Shown: in pieces, positions 1 to 14,245 of the stretch
Layout of the letters: each line of letters begins with the position of its first letter
How positions within the stretch are numbered: the first letter of the stretch is position 1
Origin: Enterobacter ludwigii
GTDB lineage: Bacteria; Pseudomonadota; Gammaproteobacteria; Enterobacterales; Enterobacteriaceae
Direction of reading: 5' to 3'
Assembly: GCF_001750725.1 (NCBI RefSeq)
Contig: NZ_CP017279.1
Span: 3,472,001-3,536,000, forward strand
DNA: 64,000 bases
Program-made: the position numbers and the translations under genes
The notes under the pieces: model-generated
Database searches by the model: none
Seen by the model: only the letters and a program-made list of their open reading frames with translations
What the model was told of the DNA's origin: nothing

Positions 1-71
1 CTTCGTCTAGAGGCCCAGGACACCGCCCTTTCACGGCGGTAACAGGGGTTCGAATCCCCTAGGGGACGCCA
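1..71 (+). tRNA. gltT: tRNA-Glu (TTC), 5' end cut by window edge
   Basis: The D-arm, a TTC anticodon in the stem-loop CCGCCCTTTCACGGCGG, the T-arm and an encoded CCA are all visible. About five bases of the acceptor 5' strand lie outside the window. It sits in the 16S-23S spacer of the rRNA operon, as in E. coli operons with a single Glu tRNA. The gene symbol is uncertain because several rRNA operons carry this tRNA. Confidence 0.95.
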
Positions 72-144
72 CTTGCTGGTTCGTGAGTGAAAGTCACCTG
101 CCGACATATCTCAAAACTCATCTTCGGGTGACGTTTGAGATATT

Positions 145-157
145 TGCTCTTTAAAAA
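145..157 (+). promoter_or_regulatory. rRNA spacer boxA-like antitermination site
   Basis: The motif TGCTCTTTAAAAA in the spacer between tRNA-Glu and 23S resembles the boxA sequence bound by NusB/NusE in rRNA antitermination. The rest of the 72-263 spacer holds no gene; it supplies the 5' processing strand of 23S. Confidence 0.6.
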
Positions 158-263
158 TCTGGATCAAGCTGAAAATTGAAACGACACACATGTTATGTGT
201 GTTCGAGTCTCTCAAATTTTCGCAAACCGGTGATGAATCGAAAGAAACATCTTCGGGTTGTGA

Positions 264-3170
<2,907 letters not shown>

Positions 3171-3231
3171 ACAACGCCGAAGATGTTTTGGCGATGAGAG
3201 ACGATTTTCAGCTGATACAGATAACAGAATT

Positions 3232-3351
3232 TGCCTGGCGGCTTTAGCGCGGTGGTCCCACCTGACCCCATGCCGAACTCAGAAGTGAAACGCCGTAGCG
3301 CCGATGGTAGTGTGGGGTCTCCCCATGTGAGAGTAGGGAACTGCCAGGCAT
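3232..3351 (+). rRNA. rrf: 5S ribosomal RNA
   Basis: A 120-base 5S gene with complementary ends TGCCTGGCGG and CTGCCAGGCAT. It lies 61 bases after 23S and is the last gene of the operon; no distal tRNA follows before the terminator. Confidence 0.98.
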
Positions 3352-3361
3352 CAATTAAAAG

Positions 3362-3392
3362 AACCCCGTACCGTATGGTGCGGGGTTTTTTG
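3362..3392 (+). terminator. rRNA operon terminator
   Basis: An AACCCCG...CGGGGTT hairpin is followed directly by a run of T residues, 10 bases after 5S. This is a typical intrinsic terminator. Confidence 0.9.
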
Positions 3393-3630
3393 CTTTGGGG
3401 CGCGAAATACACATCTGAATTCCCCAAAGAGTGCCGCCAGACAAGGCGAAGCCACGATACGGTAACCCCAAACACCATCATCTCCCTTCAGGATCCCCCA
3501 AACACTTCAGATCAGTACGGAATTTAGCGTGCACAGGACCACTTTAAGCGCCATGAAATACTGCAGGAACAGGTTTACGAGGATGTGACCAGAGAGTGGT
3601 TACAGGAGAGTTCATCAGACGCAGAAAAGC
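3391..3630. other. Gene-free spacer between rRNA operon and pheU, with a possible coding remnant
   Basis: This 240-base stretch contains no complete gene that I recognise. On the plus strand, after a TAG near 3525, a frame runs open to past 3660 and reads protein-like sequence with residues HEILQEQVYEDVTREWLQ near 3550-3606. It has no clear start or ribosome site, so it may be the 3' remnant of a lost gene. I could not assign it to a family. E. coli has cadC next to pheU; nothing like cadC is seen here. Confidence 0.35.
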
Positions 3631-3658
3631 AAAAACCCAGCCATAGGCTGGGTTCTTT
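3631..3658 (-). terminator. pheU terminator
   Basis: Read on the minus strand, GAACCCAGCC...GGCTGGGTT forms a hairpin followed by a T run, just downstream of the tRNA-Phe 3' end. Confidence 0.85.
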
Positions 3659-3664
3659 AAATAG

Positions 3665-3740
3665 TGGTGCCCGGACTCGGAATCGAACCAAGGACACGGG
3701 GATTTTCAATCCCCTGCTCTACCGACTGAGCTATCCGGGC
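3665..3740 (-). tRNA. pheU: tRNA-Phe (GAA)
   Basis: A complete 76-base tRNA with encoded CCA, anticodon GAA, and acceptor GCCCGGA paired with TCCGGGC. It is a single-gene unit with its own promoter and terminator. In other enterobacteria this locus is a common island integration site, but no integrase or duplicated 3' end is visible here. Confidence 0.97.
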
Positions 3741-3750
3741 AACGGAGCGC

Positions 3751-3779
3751 ATTAAACCGCAATCGCGCCTGATCGTCAA
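3751..3779 (-). promoter_or_regulatory. pheU promoter
   Basis: On the minus strand a TTGACG -35 and a TTTAAT -10 are separated by exactly 17 bases. A GC-rich discriminator (GCGCTCC) follows, as expected for stringently controlled tRNA promoters. The -10 ends about 10 bases before the mature tRNA. Confidence 0.85.
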
Positions 3780-3866
3780 CACTATTTCGGGAAAAGCCGT
3801 TCAACTGCTTAACTTTGCGGCAATCTGACGGTTTACGCGCCGAACAGGTCAAATTCTTCAGACAGA

Positions 3867-4442
3867 TTACGTCAGCGCACCACCCATACGACACTGCGCA
3901 AAACGCAGGATATCTTCGGCCAGACGGTGTGCTGTATCCACATCGGCCTGGCTACGGTTTACCAGCATGCGGCTCAGGCAACCTTCCAGTACCAGCTCCA
4001 TCTGCTTAGCGACCATCGCCGGGTCATCCACTTCGAGCGTGGTCAGCAGTTCGTGCGTGAAATCATGCGCCGCCCGCTTTTGCTGATCCGCCAGTTGATG
4101 GATAGGATGGCCGGGGTCAGGGTAAAAGGTGCAGGCGGCAATAAACAGGCAACCCGGATAACGGTTGTTGCTTACGCATTCACTCAGGGCGGTATAACGC
4201 GCCAGCAGCTTTTGCTCCGCAGTCAGTTCTTCATTTAACATCAGCTGTCTGCGCCAGACATCAACCTGCTGGCTGAGATAACGCAGGGCATCGTAAAGCA
4301 GCGCCTCTTTATCCGGCCAGAAGCGCATGAGTTCATCCAGAGGATAATCAATACGGTCGGCTACCATCTCAAGCGTGGTGCTGGCGATCCCTTGAATCTC
4401 AAGTAATTGCAGGGCTTGTCCCAGTACGTCTTCGCGTTGCAC
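3867..4442 (-). CDS. yjdC: TetR-family transcriptional regulator YjdC
   Basis: A 191-residue regulator with an N-terminal TetR helix-turn-helix (about residues 1-50, including [13 protein letters not shown]) and an all-alpha ligand-binding half. It is very close in sequence and length to E. coli YjdC. I chose the GTG at 4442 because a strong GGAGGAGA site lies just upstream on the minus strand. An ATG 14 codons further out would extend beyond the conserved N-terminus. It follows dsbD by 49 bases on the same strand and is probably co-transcribed. Its target genes and ligand are not evident from the sequence. Confidence 0.9.
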   Translation of the reverse strand: MQREDVLGQALQLLEIQGIASTTLEMVADRIDYPLDELMRFWPDKEALLYDALRYLSQQVDVWRRQLMLNEELTAEQKLLARYTALSECVSNNRYPGCLFIAACTFYPDPGHPIHQLADQQKRAAHDFTHELLTTLEVDDPAMVAKQMELVLEGCLSRMLVNRSQADVDTAHRLAEDILRFAQCRMGGALT

Positions 4443-4491
4443 GGTTATCTCCTCCGTTATTCCCAACGGTTTGTCCCGTTTCAAGTGTTGT

Positions 4492-6195
4492 TTACGGTTG
4501 GCGATTGCGCAAATGCGCGCTGAATGCCGTCGCGTCCATAAACCCGGTTACACGCTGTGCGGGCTGCTCCTGGCCCTGTTCATTGAAGAACAGAATGGTT
4601 GGCAGACCCAGCACGTTAAGTTGCTTCAGCAGTGCCTTATCCGCTGTACTGTTGGCGGTGACGTTCGCCTGGAGCAGAACCGTCTCTTTCAGTGCACTTT
4701 GCACCTGCGGATCGCTAAACGTGTACTTTTCAAATTCTTTACAGGCGACACACCAGTCCGCATACAGATCCAGCATGACCGGTTTGCCTTTCGCCTGTGC
4801 CAGCGCGCTGTTGAGTTCATCCACGTTCTTTATCTGGATGAAGTTCAAATGCGTCTGCGTTTGTCCCGCGGGTGTGCCAAATGCCCAGTCCTGCAGTGGC
4901 CGTACGCTCACCAGCGCGGCGGCGAGCAGGAGGATTTGCACCAGACGCATCCACGGCTTTTTCGCTGCCAGGCTTGTGATAAACGCCCAACAGAAGAAGG
5001 CAACACCGAGCATTGCCCACAGGCGCATCCCCCAGACGTCGCCGATAATACGCTCGAGCAAGAACACCGGCAGCGCCAGAATGACAAAACCAAACGCGGT
5101 TTTCACCGTCTCCATCCACGGGCCGCTCTTGGGCAGCAGACGGTTGCCAAATACCGTTACCAGAATCAATGGCAGACCCATTCCCAGCGCGTAGAGATAC
5201 AACGTACCACCGCCGAGCCACATGTTACCGCTCTGGGCAATATACAGCAGGATTGCGCTCAGTGGCGCGGTAGTGCACGGTGAGCAAATCAACCCGGCGA
5301 TGGCACCCATCACGAACACGCCGCCCGGGGAGCCACCCTGCTGACGGTTACTCATCAGCGTTAAGCGAGTCTGCAACGCGGACGGCAGCTGTAAGCTGAA
5401 CAAACCAAACATCGACAGCGCCAGCAGAATAAATACGATCGACAGGCCAGCCAGCACATAAGGGTGCTGAAGTGCAGCCTGGAACTGCAGTCCGGCAGCA
5501 GCAACCACGAGGCCCAGTGCGGTGTAGGTCAACGCCATACCCTGCACGTAGATAAAGGCCAGCAGCAGGGCGCGTGTGGTTGAAAGACGTTGCTTGCCGC
5601 CGAGGACAATCCCGGAGATAAGCGGATACATGGGCAGCACGCACGGCGTGAAGGCGATGCCGATACCAATCAGTAAAGCCCACAAGGCGGAGAAGGGCAG
5701 TGCTGTGTGACCGTCGTCCTTCATTCCGGCGCTCTCATCTGCGGGAGGCGCAGGCATACTGTCGGCCGCTTTAACTTCGCTCAGCGGAATGACTTTGGTT
5801 TCCGGCGGATAGCAGAAGCCCGCGTCGGCACAGCCCTGATACGTGACGGTCACGGTGGCGCCTTTATCGGCCTGATTGACCGCCACGGGCACGCTTAACC
5901 GCTGGCGATAGATTTCACTTTTGCCGAAAAACTCGTCTTCATGCCACTCGCCCGCAGGCATCTGAAGTGGGCCTACCTTTGCCTGAGCAGGCGTGATGCT
6001 GACCTGCTTGCGATAGAGGTAATACCCCTCTTTTATCTGCCAGGTAAGATTCAGGTCATGCTGATCTTGTTGAAAATCGAAAACAAATGCCTGGTCGGCA
6101 GAAATAACGTTCGAACGGCCGGGAGCGTCAAATAACCCGGCAAAAACTGATGTGCTGCACAGCAGCAGGATCAGCGTAAGGAAGCGTTGAGCCAT
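4492..6195 (-). CDS. dsbD: Thiol:disulfide interchange protein DsbD
   Basis: A 567-residue inner-membrane protein that moves electrons from cytoplasmic thioredoxin to periplasmic DsbC, DsbG and CcmG. A signal peptide ends near residue 19 (SVFA). The periplasmic N-domain has the redox pair C122/C128 (GCADAGFC). Eight membrane segments follow, with C185 (FTPCVLP) and a Cys in CSPC at 304-307. The C-terminal thioredoxin-like domain has the CVAC active site at 482-485. All redox cysteines needed for the relay are present. The gene overlaps the end of cutA by 25 bases and leads into yjdC. Confidence 0.97.
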   Translation of the reverse strand: MAQRFLTLILLLCSTSVFAGLFDAPGRSNVISADQAFVFDFQQDQHDLNLTWQIKEGYYLYRKQVSITPAQAKVGPLQMPAGEWHEDEFFGKSEIYRQRLSVPVAVNQADKGATVTVTYQGCADAGFCYPPETKVIPLSEVKAADSMPAPPADESAGMKDDGHTALPFSALWALLIGIGIAFTPCVLPMYPLISGIVLGGKQRLSTTRALLLAFIYVQGMALTYTALGLVVAAAGLQFQAALQHPYVLAGLSIVFILLALSMFGLFSLQLPSALQTRLTLMSNRQQGGSPGGVFVMGAIAGLICSPCTTAPLSAILLYIAQSGNMWLGGGTLYLYALGMGLPLILVTVFGNRLLPKSGPWMETVKTAFGFVILALPVFLLERIIGDVWGMRLWAMLGVAFFCWAFITSLAAKKPWMRLVQILLLAAALVSVRPLQDWAFGTPAGQTQTHLNFIQIKNVDELNSALAQAKGKPVMLDLYADWCVACKEFEKYTFSDPQVQSALKETVLLQANVTANSTADKALLKQLNVLGLPTILFFNEQGQEQPAQRVTGFMDATAFSAHLRNRQP

Positions 6196-6494
6196 GAGAG
6201 ATAATCGTTGTCGCCGTGGACCACTGGCAATACCAGCAGTTCGGGGGTTTGATAAGGATGATGAGATTTGAGGCAGTCCAGGAGTGCCTGCTGGTTCGCC
6301 AGATTGGTTTTGAGCAACATCTGGACTTCGTACTCCTGCTCCAGTTTACCTTCCCAGTAGTAAAGGGAGGTGGCGCCAGGAAGGAGCGTCACGCAGGCTG
6401 CCAGTTTTTCGGCCAGCACTTTGGCGGCGAGATCCTGGGCAGAGGCTTCATCAGGGGCGGTACAAAGGACAACAACAGCATCAGGCGTGTTCAC
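6171..6494 (-). CDS. cutA: Divalent-cation tolerance protein CutA
   Basis: A 107-residue member of the trimeric CutA1 family, linked in E. coli to copper tolerance by a mechanism that remains unclear. The conserved [10 protein letters not shown] strand at the N-terminus and the [14 protein letters not shown] core are present. It is five residues shorter than the E. coli protein at the variable N-terminus. Its 3' end overlaps the dsbD start by 25 bases, so the two are translationally coupled. Confidence 0.95.
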   Translation of the reverse strand: MNTPDAVVVLCTAPDEASAQDLAAKVLAEKLAACVTLLPGATSLYYWEGKLEQEYEVQMLLKTNLANQQALLDCLKSHHPYQTPELLVLPVVHGDNDYLSWLNASLR

Positions 6495-6557
6495 AAGTCG
6501 ACCTCCTCATCACGAAAGTCTTCACTATATCACGCAAGGCTATTGGTCATTAATGAA

Positions 6558-6578
6558 ACGGGCCGCAGAGCGGCCCGT
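6558..6578 (-). terminator. Hairpin after dcuA
   Basis: ACGGGCCG...CGGCCCGT lies between the dcuA stop and the cutA start. Its T run is long on the plus strand and short on the minus strand, so termination of dcuA may be partial. Confidence 0.6.
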
Positions 6579-6607
6579 TTTTAACTATTTTTACAACCCA
6601 TCATTGT

Positions 6608-7909
6608 TTACAGCACGATGCCGCCAATGATAAAGCCGAGGATCACGCACAGCGAGATAGCCACCACGCCCGGGATCAGGAACGCATGGTTAAACACGTA
6701 CTTACCGATGCGAGTCGAGCCAGTGTCATCCATCTCAACCGCCGCCAGCAGGGTTGGGTAGGTGGGTAAAACGAACAGTGCAGAAACGGCAGCAAACGAG
6801 GCAATAGCCGTCAGCGGGGTAACACCCAGCATCAGCGCCGCAGGCATCAGGGCTTTGGTGGTGGCCGCCTGAGAGTAAAGCAGGGTTGCGGCAAAGAACA
6901 GCACCACAGCCAGGAGCCACGGATAGTTGTGCAGCAGGTCGCCCGCAACGGTCTGGATATCGCTGATGTGAGCTTTCACGAAGGTATCACCAAGCCAGGC
7001 CACACCCAGTACACACACGCAGGCGCTCATACCGGATTTAAAGGTGCTGGCGTTGAGCACTTCGCTGGTGTCGATTTTACAGGTGATGCTGATCAGCGTA
7101 GCGATAGTCAGCATGAATACCACAATCGCTTCGTTACGCGGCAGGACCGGGTTTTGGATCAGACCCACGGTGTCACTGATGGCGGTTGCGTAGAACATGA
7201 CCGCAACGATACCGATCAGGAACAGCAAGACAGAGCGTTTTGCATGCGGCTTCAGTTCGAAGACCTGGCTACCACGCAGTTTCACTTCACCTTTTGCCAG
7301 ACGCTCCTGATAAACCGGATCGTCTTTCAGTTCGGCGCCGAGGAAGTTACACAGCACGGCGGTGATCATCACTGCAATCAGCGTCACCGGAATACAGATG
7401 GCCAGCAGCGTCAGGTAACTCACGCCCATAGGCTCAAGGATACCGGCGAAGAAGACCACCGCAGCGGAGATAGGTGATGCGGTAATCGCAATCTGGGACG
7501 CGACCACGGCAATCGAGAGTGGACGAGACGGACGGATGCCCTGCTCTTTCGCCACTTCGGTAATGACCGGCAGCGTGGAGAAGGCGGTGTGGCCAGTACC
7601 GGCGAGAATGGTCATAAACCACGTCACCAGCGGGGCAAGGAAGGTAATGTATTTTGGATGGCGGCGTAACATACGCTCCGCCAGGCTCACCAGGTAGTCC
7701 ATACCGCCTGCCACCTGCATGGCTGCGATAGCGGCAATAACCGCCATGATGATTTCGATAACGTCAAAAGGGATTGCGCCGGGTTTAATCTGAAAGATAA
7801 GGGTAAGTACGAGCACCCCGAGACCGCCGGCAAAACCAATGCCGATACCCCCGAGTCTTGCTCCCAAATAAATCGCCAACAGGACGATGACGAGTTCTGC
7901 TCCAAACAT
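6608..7909 (-). CDS. dcuA: Anaerobic C4-dicarboxylate transporter DcuA
   Basis: A 433-residue polytopic inner-membrane carrier of the Dcu family. It exchanges or takes up aspartate, fumarate, malate and succinate. The sequence is strongly hydrophobic throughout and near-identical in plan and length to E. coli DcuA. It lies 116 bases after aspA on the same strand. With AspA and fumarate reductase nearby, it completes a route in which aspartate enters, is deaminated to fumarate, and is reduced to succinate for export. A hairpin upstream probably acts as an aspA-dcuA attenuator. Confidence 0.96.
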   Translation of the reverse strand: MFGAELVIVLLAIYLGARLGGIGIGFAGGLGVLVLTLIFQIKPGAIPFDVIEIIMAVIAAIAAMQVAGGMDYLVSLAERMLRRHPKYITFLAPLVTWFMTILAGTGHTAFSTLPVITEVAKEQGIRPSRPLSIAVVASQIAITASPISAAVVFFAGILEPMGVSYLTLLAICIPVTLIAVMITAVLCNFLGAELKDDPVYQERLAKGEVKLRGSQVFELKPHAKRSVLLFLIGIVAVMFYATAISDTVGLIQNPVLPRNEAIVVFMLTIATLISITCKIDTSEVLNASTFKSGMSACVCVLGVAWLGDTFVKAHISDIQTVAGDLLHNYPWLLAVVLFFAATLLYSQAATTKALMPAALMLGVTPLTAIASFAAVSALFVLPTYPTLLAAVEMDDTGSTRIGKYVFNHAFLIPGVVAISLCVILGFIIGGIVL

Positions 7910-7974
7910 AAGGACCTGCCTTGCTTATTAACAAGTTGATATTGAATTGTTGTATTTTGGTAACGCCTATAAAG

Positions 7975-8002
7975 AAAAAAGGCACGTCACAAGTGACGTG
8001 CC
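7975..8002 (-). terminator. aspA terminator / aspA-dcuA attenuator
   Basis: GGCACGTCAC and GTGACGTGCC form a perfect 10-bp stem. On the minus strand it is followed by six T residues, shortly after the aspA stop at 8026. Read-through would supply dcuA. Confidence 0.88.
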
Positions 8003-8025
8003 TTAAGGAAGCCTAGCCTGAACTG

Positions 8026-9462
8026 CTACTGTTCGCTTTCATCGGTATATCGTTTCGCTTTGTATGCCGGGTGCATCAGGTTCTGGGCCGAGAAGATATC
8101 GTCCAGCTCGGCTTCGGTCAACAGTCCACGCTCCAGAACGACTTCACGCACGCTCTTACCTGTTTCGGCGCAAATCTTACCGACGATGTCGCCGTTATGG
8201 TGGCCGATGAACGGGTTGAGGTAGGTGACGATGCCGATGGAGTTGTAGACATACCCTTCACAAACTTCTTTGTTTGCGGTGATGCCGTTAACGCATTTCT
8301 CCAGCAGGTTATAGCAGGCGTTGGTCAGAATGTGGATGGATTCAAACATTGCCTGGCCGATGACCGGCTCCATGACGTTCAGCTGCAGCTGGCCAGCTTC
8401 AGAGGCCATGGTCACGGTTGTATCGTTACCGATGACTTTAAAGCAGACCTGGTTCACCACTTCTGGCACTACCGGGTTCACTTTCGCCGGCATGATGGAC
8501 GAACCGGCCTGCAGCTCTGGCAGGTTGATTTCATTCAGGCCAGCGCGCGGACCGGAAGAGAGCAAGCGCAGGTCATTACAGATTTTGGAGAGTTTCACCG
8601 CCAGACGTTTCAGGGCGCTGTGAACCATAACGTACGCGCCGCAGTCGGAGGTGGCTTCAATCAGATCTTCCGCAGGCACAACCGGCAGGTTAGAGACTTC
8701 AGCCAGCTTCTGTACCGCCAGCTGCTGGTAACCGTCCGGCGTATTCAGACGTGTGCCGATGGCGGTTGCGCCCAGGTTCACTTCCAGCAGCAGCTCGGAG
8801 GTGCGCAGCAGGTTTTTAGTTTCTTCGTTAAGCAGCACGTTAAACGCGTGGAATTCCTGACCGAGGGTCATCGGAACCGCGTCCTGCAGCTGGGTACGAC
8901 CCATTTTCAGGATGTCCTGGAACTCAACGGCTTTGCGCTGGAAGCCATCACCCAGCTGATTAATGGCGTCCACCAGTTTCACCACGGAGGCATACACCGC
9001 GATACGGAAGCCGGTTGGGTAGGCGTCGTTAGTGGACTGACATTTATTAACGTGGTCGTTCGGATTCAAATACTGGTATTCACCTTTCTGATGACCCATC
9101 AGCTCCAGGCCGATGTTTGCCAGTACTTCGTTGGTGTTCATGTTAACGGAGGTGCCCGCGCCGCCCTGATAGACATCGACCGGGAACTGATCCATGCATT
9201 TGCCGTTGTTCAGCACTTCATCGCAGGCAGCGATAATCGCATTTGCCGCGCTTTTCGGAATGGTTTGCAGCTCTTTATTGGCCAGTGCTGCGGCTTTTTT
9301 CACCATCACCATGCCACGTACAAATTCAGGGATGTCGCTGATTTTGTTGTTGCTGATGTAGAAGTTTTCAATCGCTCTCAGAGTGTGAACACCATAGTAG
9401 GCATCCGCTGGAACTTCCCTGGTACCCAACAAGTCTTCTTCGATACGAATGTTGTTTAACAT
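8026..9462 (-). CDS. aspA: Aspartate ammonia-lyase (aspartase)
   Basis: A 478-residue fumarase/aspartase-superfamily enzyme that converts L-aspartate to fumarate and ammonia. The family signature [11 protein letters not shown] is at residues 320-330 and contains the catalytic serine loop. The start at 9462 is preceded by GAAGG and matches the E. coli N-terminus; an upstream in-frame ATG at 9504 lacks support. A central block (about residues 205-265) differs from E. coli more than the rest. A CRP-like site lies about 190 bases upstream. Confidence 0.96.
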   Translation of the reverse strand: MLNNIRIEEDLLGTREVPADAYYGVHTLRAIENFYISNNKISDIPEFVRGMVMVKKAAALANKELQTIPKSAANAIIAACDEVLNNGKCMDQFPVDVYQGGAGTSVNMNTNEVLANIGLELMGHQKGEYQYLNPNDHVNKCQSTNDAYPTGFRIAVYASVVKLVDAINQLGDGFQRKAVEFQDILKMGRTQLQDAVPMTLGQEFHAFNVLLNEETKNLLRTSELLLEVNLGATAIGTRLNTPDGYQQLAVQKLAEVSNLPVVPAEDLIEATSDCGAYVMVHSALKRLAVKLSKICNDLRLLSSGPRAGLNEINLPELQAGSSIMPAKVNPVVPEVVNQVCFKVIGNDTTVTMASEAGQLQLNVMEPVIGQAMFESIHILTNACYNLLEKCVNGITANKEVCEGYVYNSIGIVTYLNPFIGHHNGDIVGKICAETGKSVREVVLERGLLTEAELDDIFSAQNLMHPAYKAKRYTDESEQ

Positions 9463-9797
9463 GTGAACCTTCTTTTCAAGCTGCCGATGGATTGTACTAA
9501 ACACACAGTATTTATGTGGTTTTGAATATTTTCTGACCGACGATTATTCCCTCAATCAGCCAGATGTTCGAGATCATATGCTGATGATAGCGAATTGCCG
9601 TAATCTGGATCACTTATTATCGACCCGATTCCATGATAATTATTAATCTGTGAAATGAGTCACCGCTTTAAAATTTCCAGAAAAAATATCCGTGCAAACC
9701 GATTGAATTTTGGCTAACCGTCACCATTTCTTACAGACGCGTTTCGCGAACACATTCAGACAGGGGCCTGAGGGCACCTGCCACACAGGAGATGCCA
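9463..9797. promoter_or_regulatory. aspA-fxsA divergent control region with a CRP-like site
   Basis: This 335-base gene-free region separates the divergent genes aspA and fxsA. At 9649-9664 it holds TGTGA-N6-TCACC, one base off the CRP half-site palindrome. aspA is known to be cAMP-CRP regulated in E. coli, but the site lies closer to fxsA. I found no convincing FNR box here. Confidence 0.6.
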
Positions 9798-10262
9798 GTG
9801 CGCTGGGTACCATTTATTGCTTTCTTTCTCTATGTTTACATCGAGATTTCAATTTTTATCCAGGTCGCCCATGTACTGGGTGTCCTGTTAACGCTGATTC
9901 TGGTGATTTTCACTTCGGTGATCGGCATGTCGCTGGTGCGTAATCAGGGTTTCAAAAATTTCCTGATAATGCAGCAGAAGATGGCCGCAGGCGAAAGCCC
10001 GGCCGCAGAGATGATCAAAAGCGTCTCGCTGATTATTGCTGGCTTGCTGCTGATCCTGCCGGGGTTCTTCACCGACTTCCTCGGCCTGCTGCTGCTTCTG
10101 CCACCGGTGCAAAAACACCTGACCATGAAGCTACTGCCGCATCTGCGTTTTAGCCGTATGCCGGGCGGTGGATTCAGTACAGGGCCGGGGGATACTTTCG
10201 AAGGGGAGTATCAGCGTAAAGATGAACAGCGCGACCGTTTAGACCATAAAGACGATCGGTAA
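9798..10262 (+). CDS. fxsA: FxsA inner-membrane protein (suppressor of F exclusion)
   Basis: A 154-residue membrane protein with hydrophobic segments in the first 45 residues and around residues 75-105, and a charged C-terminal tail. In E. coli its overproduction relieves F-mediated exclusion of phage T7; its normal role is unknown. I prefer the GTG at 9798: the AGGAG at 9787-9791 is six bases upstream of it, whereas an ATG at 9792 touches the AGGAG and could not use it. The GTG product begins MRW, like the E. coli protein. It converges with yjeH. Confidence 0.9.
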   Translation: MRWVPFIAFFLYVYIEISIFIQVAHVLGVLLTLILVIFTSVIGMSLVRNQGFKNFLIMQQKMAAGESPAAEMIKSVSLIIAGLLLILPGFFTDFLGLLLLLPPVQKHLTMKLLPHLRFSRMPGGGFSTGPGDTFEGEYQRKDEQRDRLDHKDDR

Positions 10263-10272
10263 AAGAGGCCAG

Positions 10273-10298
10273 GCCCGGTAAGCGAATCGCTACCGGGC
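10273..10298. repeat. REP-like palindrome between fxsA and yjeH
   Basis: GCCCGGTAAGCGA pairs with CGCTACCGGGC. It resembles an enterobacterial REP unit and sits between convergent genes, where it may also act as a bidirectional terminator. Confidence 0.65.
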
Positions 10299-10304
10299 GT
10301 TGTT

Positions 10305-11543
10305 TTACAGGGTGCCGCGTTTCGGTAAAAACAGCCACAGCCCCGCCAGCATGCTAATCGCATACAGGCTTTTCCACCCCACCATCGCCATCAACAGCAG
10401 GCAAAGCACGCCACCAACCACTGCCAGCGCTTTATAGCGACCTTTCAGCAGACGACAACCCGCCAGCATGCACAGCAGGTAGATCATGATGAAAATCCCG
10501 TTGGCGTACACGATCAGGGCATCAAGATTGATATTCAGCCCGTAAATACATAGCGAACTCAAGACGCAGCAGCCCAGCACGGTATTAAGCGCATTCAACG
10601 GCAGCTGACGTTTAGACAGGTGCGCAAGGCGGCTCTCTGGTTTATCAAGCGCCTGCGACCACACCAGACGCGCAAAGCTCTGGATGTAGATATTGAGGCT
10701 GGCGAAACAAGCCAGATAGCCAATAACACAGGCGACCCACAGCGCTTTCAGACCAAACAGTTGCACCACAATGCCCGGCAGCGAGGCAGCGGCCGCTTTA
10801 TCCGCGGCGAACGCGTTGAAATGCAGTACCAGCACGGTACAGGCCCAGTAAACGGTACCTGCTAACAGCAGGCCAATCATCAGGGCGCGCGGGAAATCCC
10901 GTTCCGGTTGTTTAAACTCAGAGGCCAGATGGGCGAACGCCTCCAGCCCGACAAAACACCAGAACATTACCGATAGCGCAGCGAACAGCTGCGAATGGTT
11001 GACCTCACTTACCGCGGGGAAGGGGATCTCCTTCAGCGTAATATCCCCTTTCCACCAGATGGCGACAATGAGGGCCACAATCAGTATTGCAACGACGGTT
11101 TGCAGGTTGGCACTCGAGCTGGCACCCCGTGAGCCGACCCACCAGACGATGGCCAGCGTACCCAGCTCGGCCAGCAGCAGTTGCTCGTTATGCCAGCCAA
11201 ACAGCGCCTGGCCAAAACCGGTCGCGATATGCAACGCTGCCGGTAGACCGACCGGAATAACAGAAAGAAACAGCCAGCCGGTGACCCGCTCCAGTCGCGG
11301 ACCAAACGCCATACCGACAAAGTGCGCTACGCCGCCCGCGCTGGGGAAATGCCGTCCGAGGATGGCAAACACGACCGCGACCGGAAACACCAGCACAATC
11401 AGCACTGGCCACGCCCACAGGCTATTATTGCCGGCCACCAGAGCTGCCAGCGCGGGTACCGCAAACACACCCGTACCTAACAAGGAGGTCGACAGCAGAC
11501 CCACGCCCTGCGCCAGTCCCAACTCCTGTTTTAGTCCACTCAT
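10305..11543 (-). CDS. yjeH: Amino-acid exporter YjeH (methionine and branched-chain efflux)
   Basis: A 412-residue APC-superfamily transporter with about twelve membrane segments. The N-terminal GLLSTSLLGTGVFAVPAL is the typical first segment with its helix break. E. coli YjeH exports L-methionine and branched-chain amino acids, and this protein is close enough over its length to share that role. The ATG at 11543 has AGGG eight bases upstream and matches the E. coli start. The upstream ATG at 11639 would run through the groE promoter on the other strand. It is divergent from groES. Confidence 0.93.
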   Translation of the reverse strand: MSGLKQELGLAQGVGLLSTSLLGTGVFAVPALAALVAGNNSLWAWPVLIVLVFPVAVVFAILGRHFPSAGGVAHFVGMAFGPRLERVTGWLFLSVIPVGLPAALHIATGFGQALFGWHNEQLLLAELGTLAIVWWVGSRGASSSANLQTVVAILIVALIVAIWWKGDITLKEIPFPAVSEVNHSQLFAALSVMFWCFVGLEAFAHLASEFKQPERDFPRALMIGLLLAGTVYWACTVLVLHFNAFAADKAAAASLPGIVVQLFGLKALWVACVIGYLACFASLNIYIQSFARLVWSQALDKPESRLAHLSKRQLPLNALNTVLGCCVLSSLCIYGLNINLDALIVYANGIFIMIYLLCMLAGCRLLKGRYKALAVVGGVLCLLLMAMVGWKSLYAISMLAGLWLFLPKRGTL

Positions 11544-11583
11544 TGACATCGCCCTGCCACGATCAAAAGAGAGGCGATGGTAA

Positions 11584-12015
<432 letters not shown>

Positions 12016-12035
12016 TTTTACGCACGAGAATTTGA

Positions 12036-13691
<1,656 letters not shown>

Positions 13692-13716
13692 TCGTGCGCT
13701 TTACCGCTTAGAATGA

Positions 13717-13754
13717 GAAAAACCCCCGGGCAGAAATGCTCGGGGGTTTTTCTT
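13717..13754 (+). terminator. groESL terminator
   Basis: AACCCCCG and CGGGGGTT form a stem followed by a T-rich run (TTTTTCTTTT), starting 26 bases after groEL. Confidence 0.92.
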
Positions 13755-13828
13755 TTGGTCATCTTTTTAGTATAAGGTTTACACACGGACAACATCTGCT
13801 GTCCAGCTTATTGAAAACGAGGAATAAC

Positions 13829-14182
13829 ATGCGCGTAAAAGTCTGTGCAGGGATCGTAGGAGCAGCATTGCTGCTGGCGGGTTGTAGCTCCAGCAATGAG
13901 CTGTCTGCTGCAGGTCAGGGCGTTCGCTTTGTTGAAGATAAGCCGGGTAACGAGTGCCAGTTTTTAGGCACGGCAACCGGTGAGCAAAGCAACTGGATGT
14001 CGGGTCAGCATGGTGAAGAAGGTGGATCTATGCGCGGTGCCGCTAACGCGCTGCGTAACCAGGCTGCAGAGATGGGTGGCAACGTGATTTATGGTGTGAG
14101 CAGCCCGTCGCAAGGGATGTTGTCCAGCTTCGTGCCAACGGCCAGCCAGATGAATGGCCAGGTCTATAAGTGCCCTAACTGA
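13829..14182 (+). CDS. yjeI: Outer-membrane-type lipoprotein YjeI (DUF4156)
   Basis: A 117-residue lipoprotein with a type II signal peptide; the lipobox LAGC places the lipidated cysteine at residue 19, followed by SSS rather than Asp, so outer-membrane sorting is expected. The body matches E. coli YjeI across its length, including the GEEGGSMRGAAN segment. The function is unknown. The ATG at 13829 follows ACGAGGAA; the open frame continues upstream but is not conserved. It sits alone between the groL terminator and convergent epmB. Confidence 0.92.
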   Translation: MRVKVCAGIVGAALLLAGCSSSNELSAAGQGVRFVEDKPGNECQFLGTATGEQSNWMSGQHGEEGGSMRGAANALRNQAAEMGGNVIYGVSSPSQGMLSSFVPTASQMNGQVYKCPN

Positions 14183-14195
14183 TCTACATTGCTGA

Positions 14196-14239
14196 TGGCG
14201 CTGCGCCCAACCCCACCGGGCGGATAAGCGTAGCGCCAC
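14196..14239. repeat. REP-like hairpin between yjeI and epmB
   Basis: TGGCGCTG and TAGCGCCA are inverted around a CCGGGCGGATAAGCG core, the layout of an enterobacterial REP unit between two convergent genes. Confidence 0.5.
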
Positions 14240-14245
14240 CTGCCA

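Noticed and set aside
3231..3527. A 98-codon frame starting in 5S rRNA
   Set aside because: It begins inside the 5S gene and runs through the rRNA terminator, so it is not a gene.
3665..3740. Integrative element at pheU
   Set aside because: No integrase, no attachment-site duplication and no foreign genes are visible on either side within the window.
8071..9459. A 462-codon frame antisense to aspA
   Set aside because: It is opposite a full, conserved aspartase and has the His/Val/Gln-rich composition of an antisense shadow in GC-biased genes.
9792..9797. ATG start for fxsA two codons before the chosen GTG
   Set aside because: AGGAG ends at the base just before this ATG, leaving no spacer for ribosome binding.
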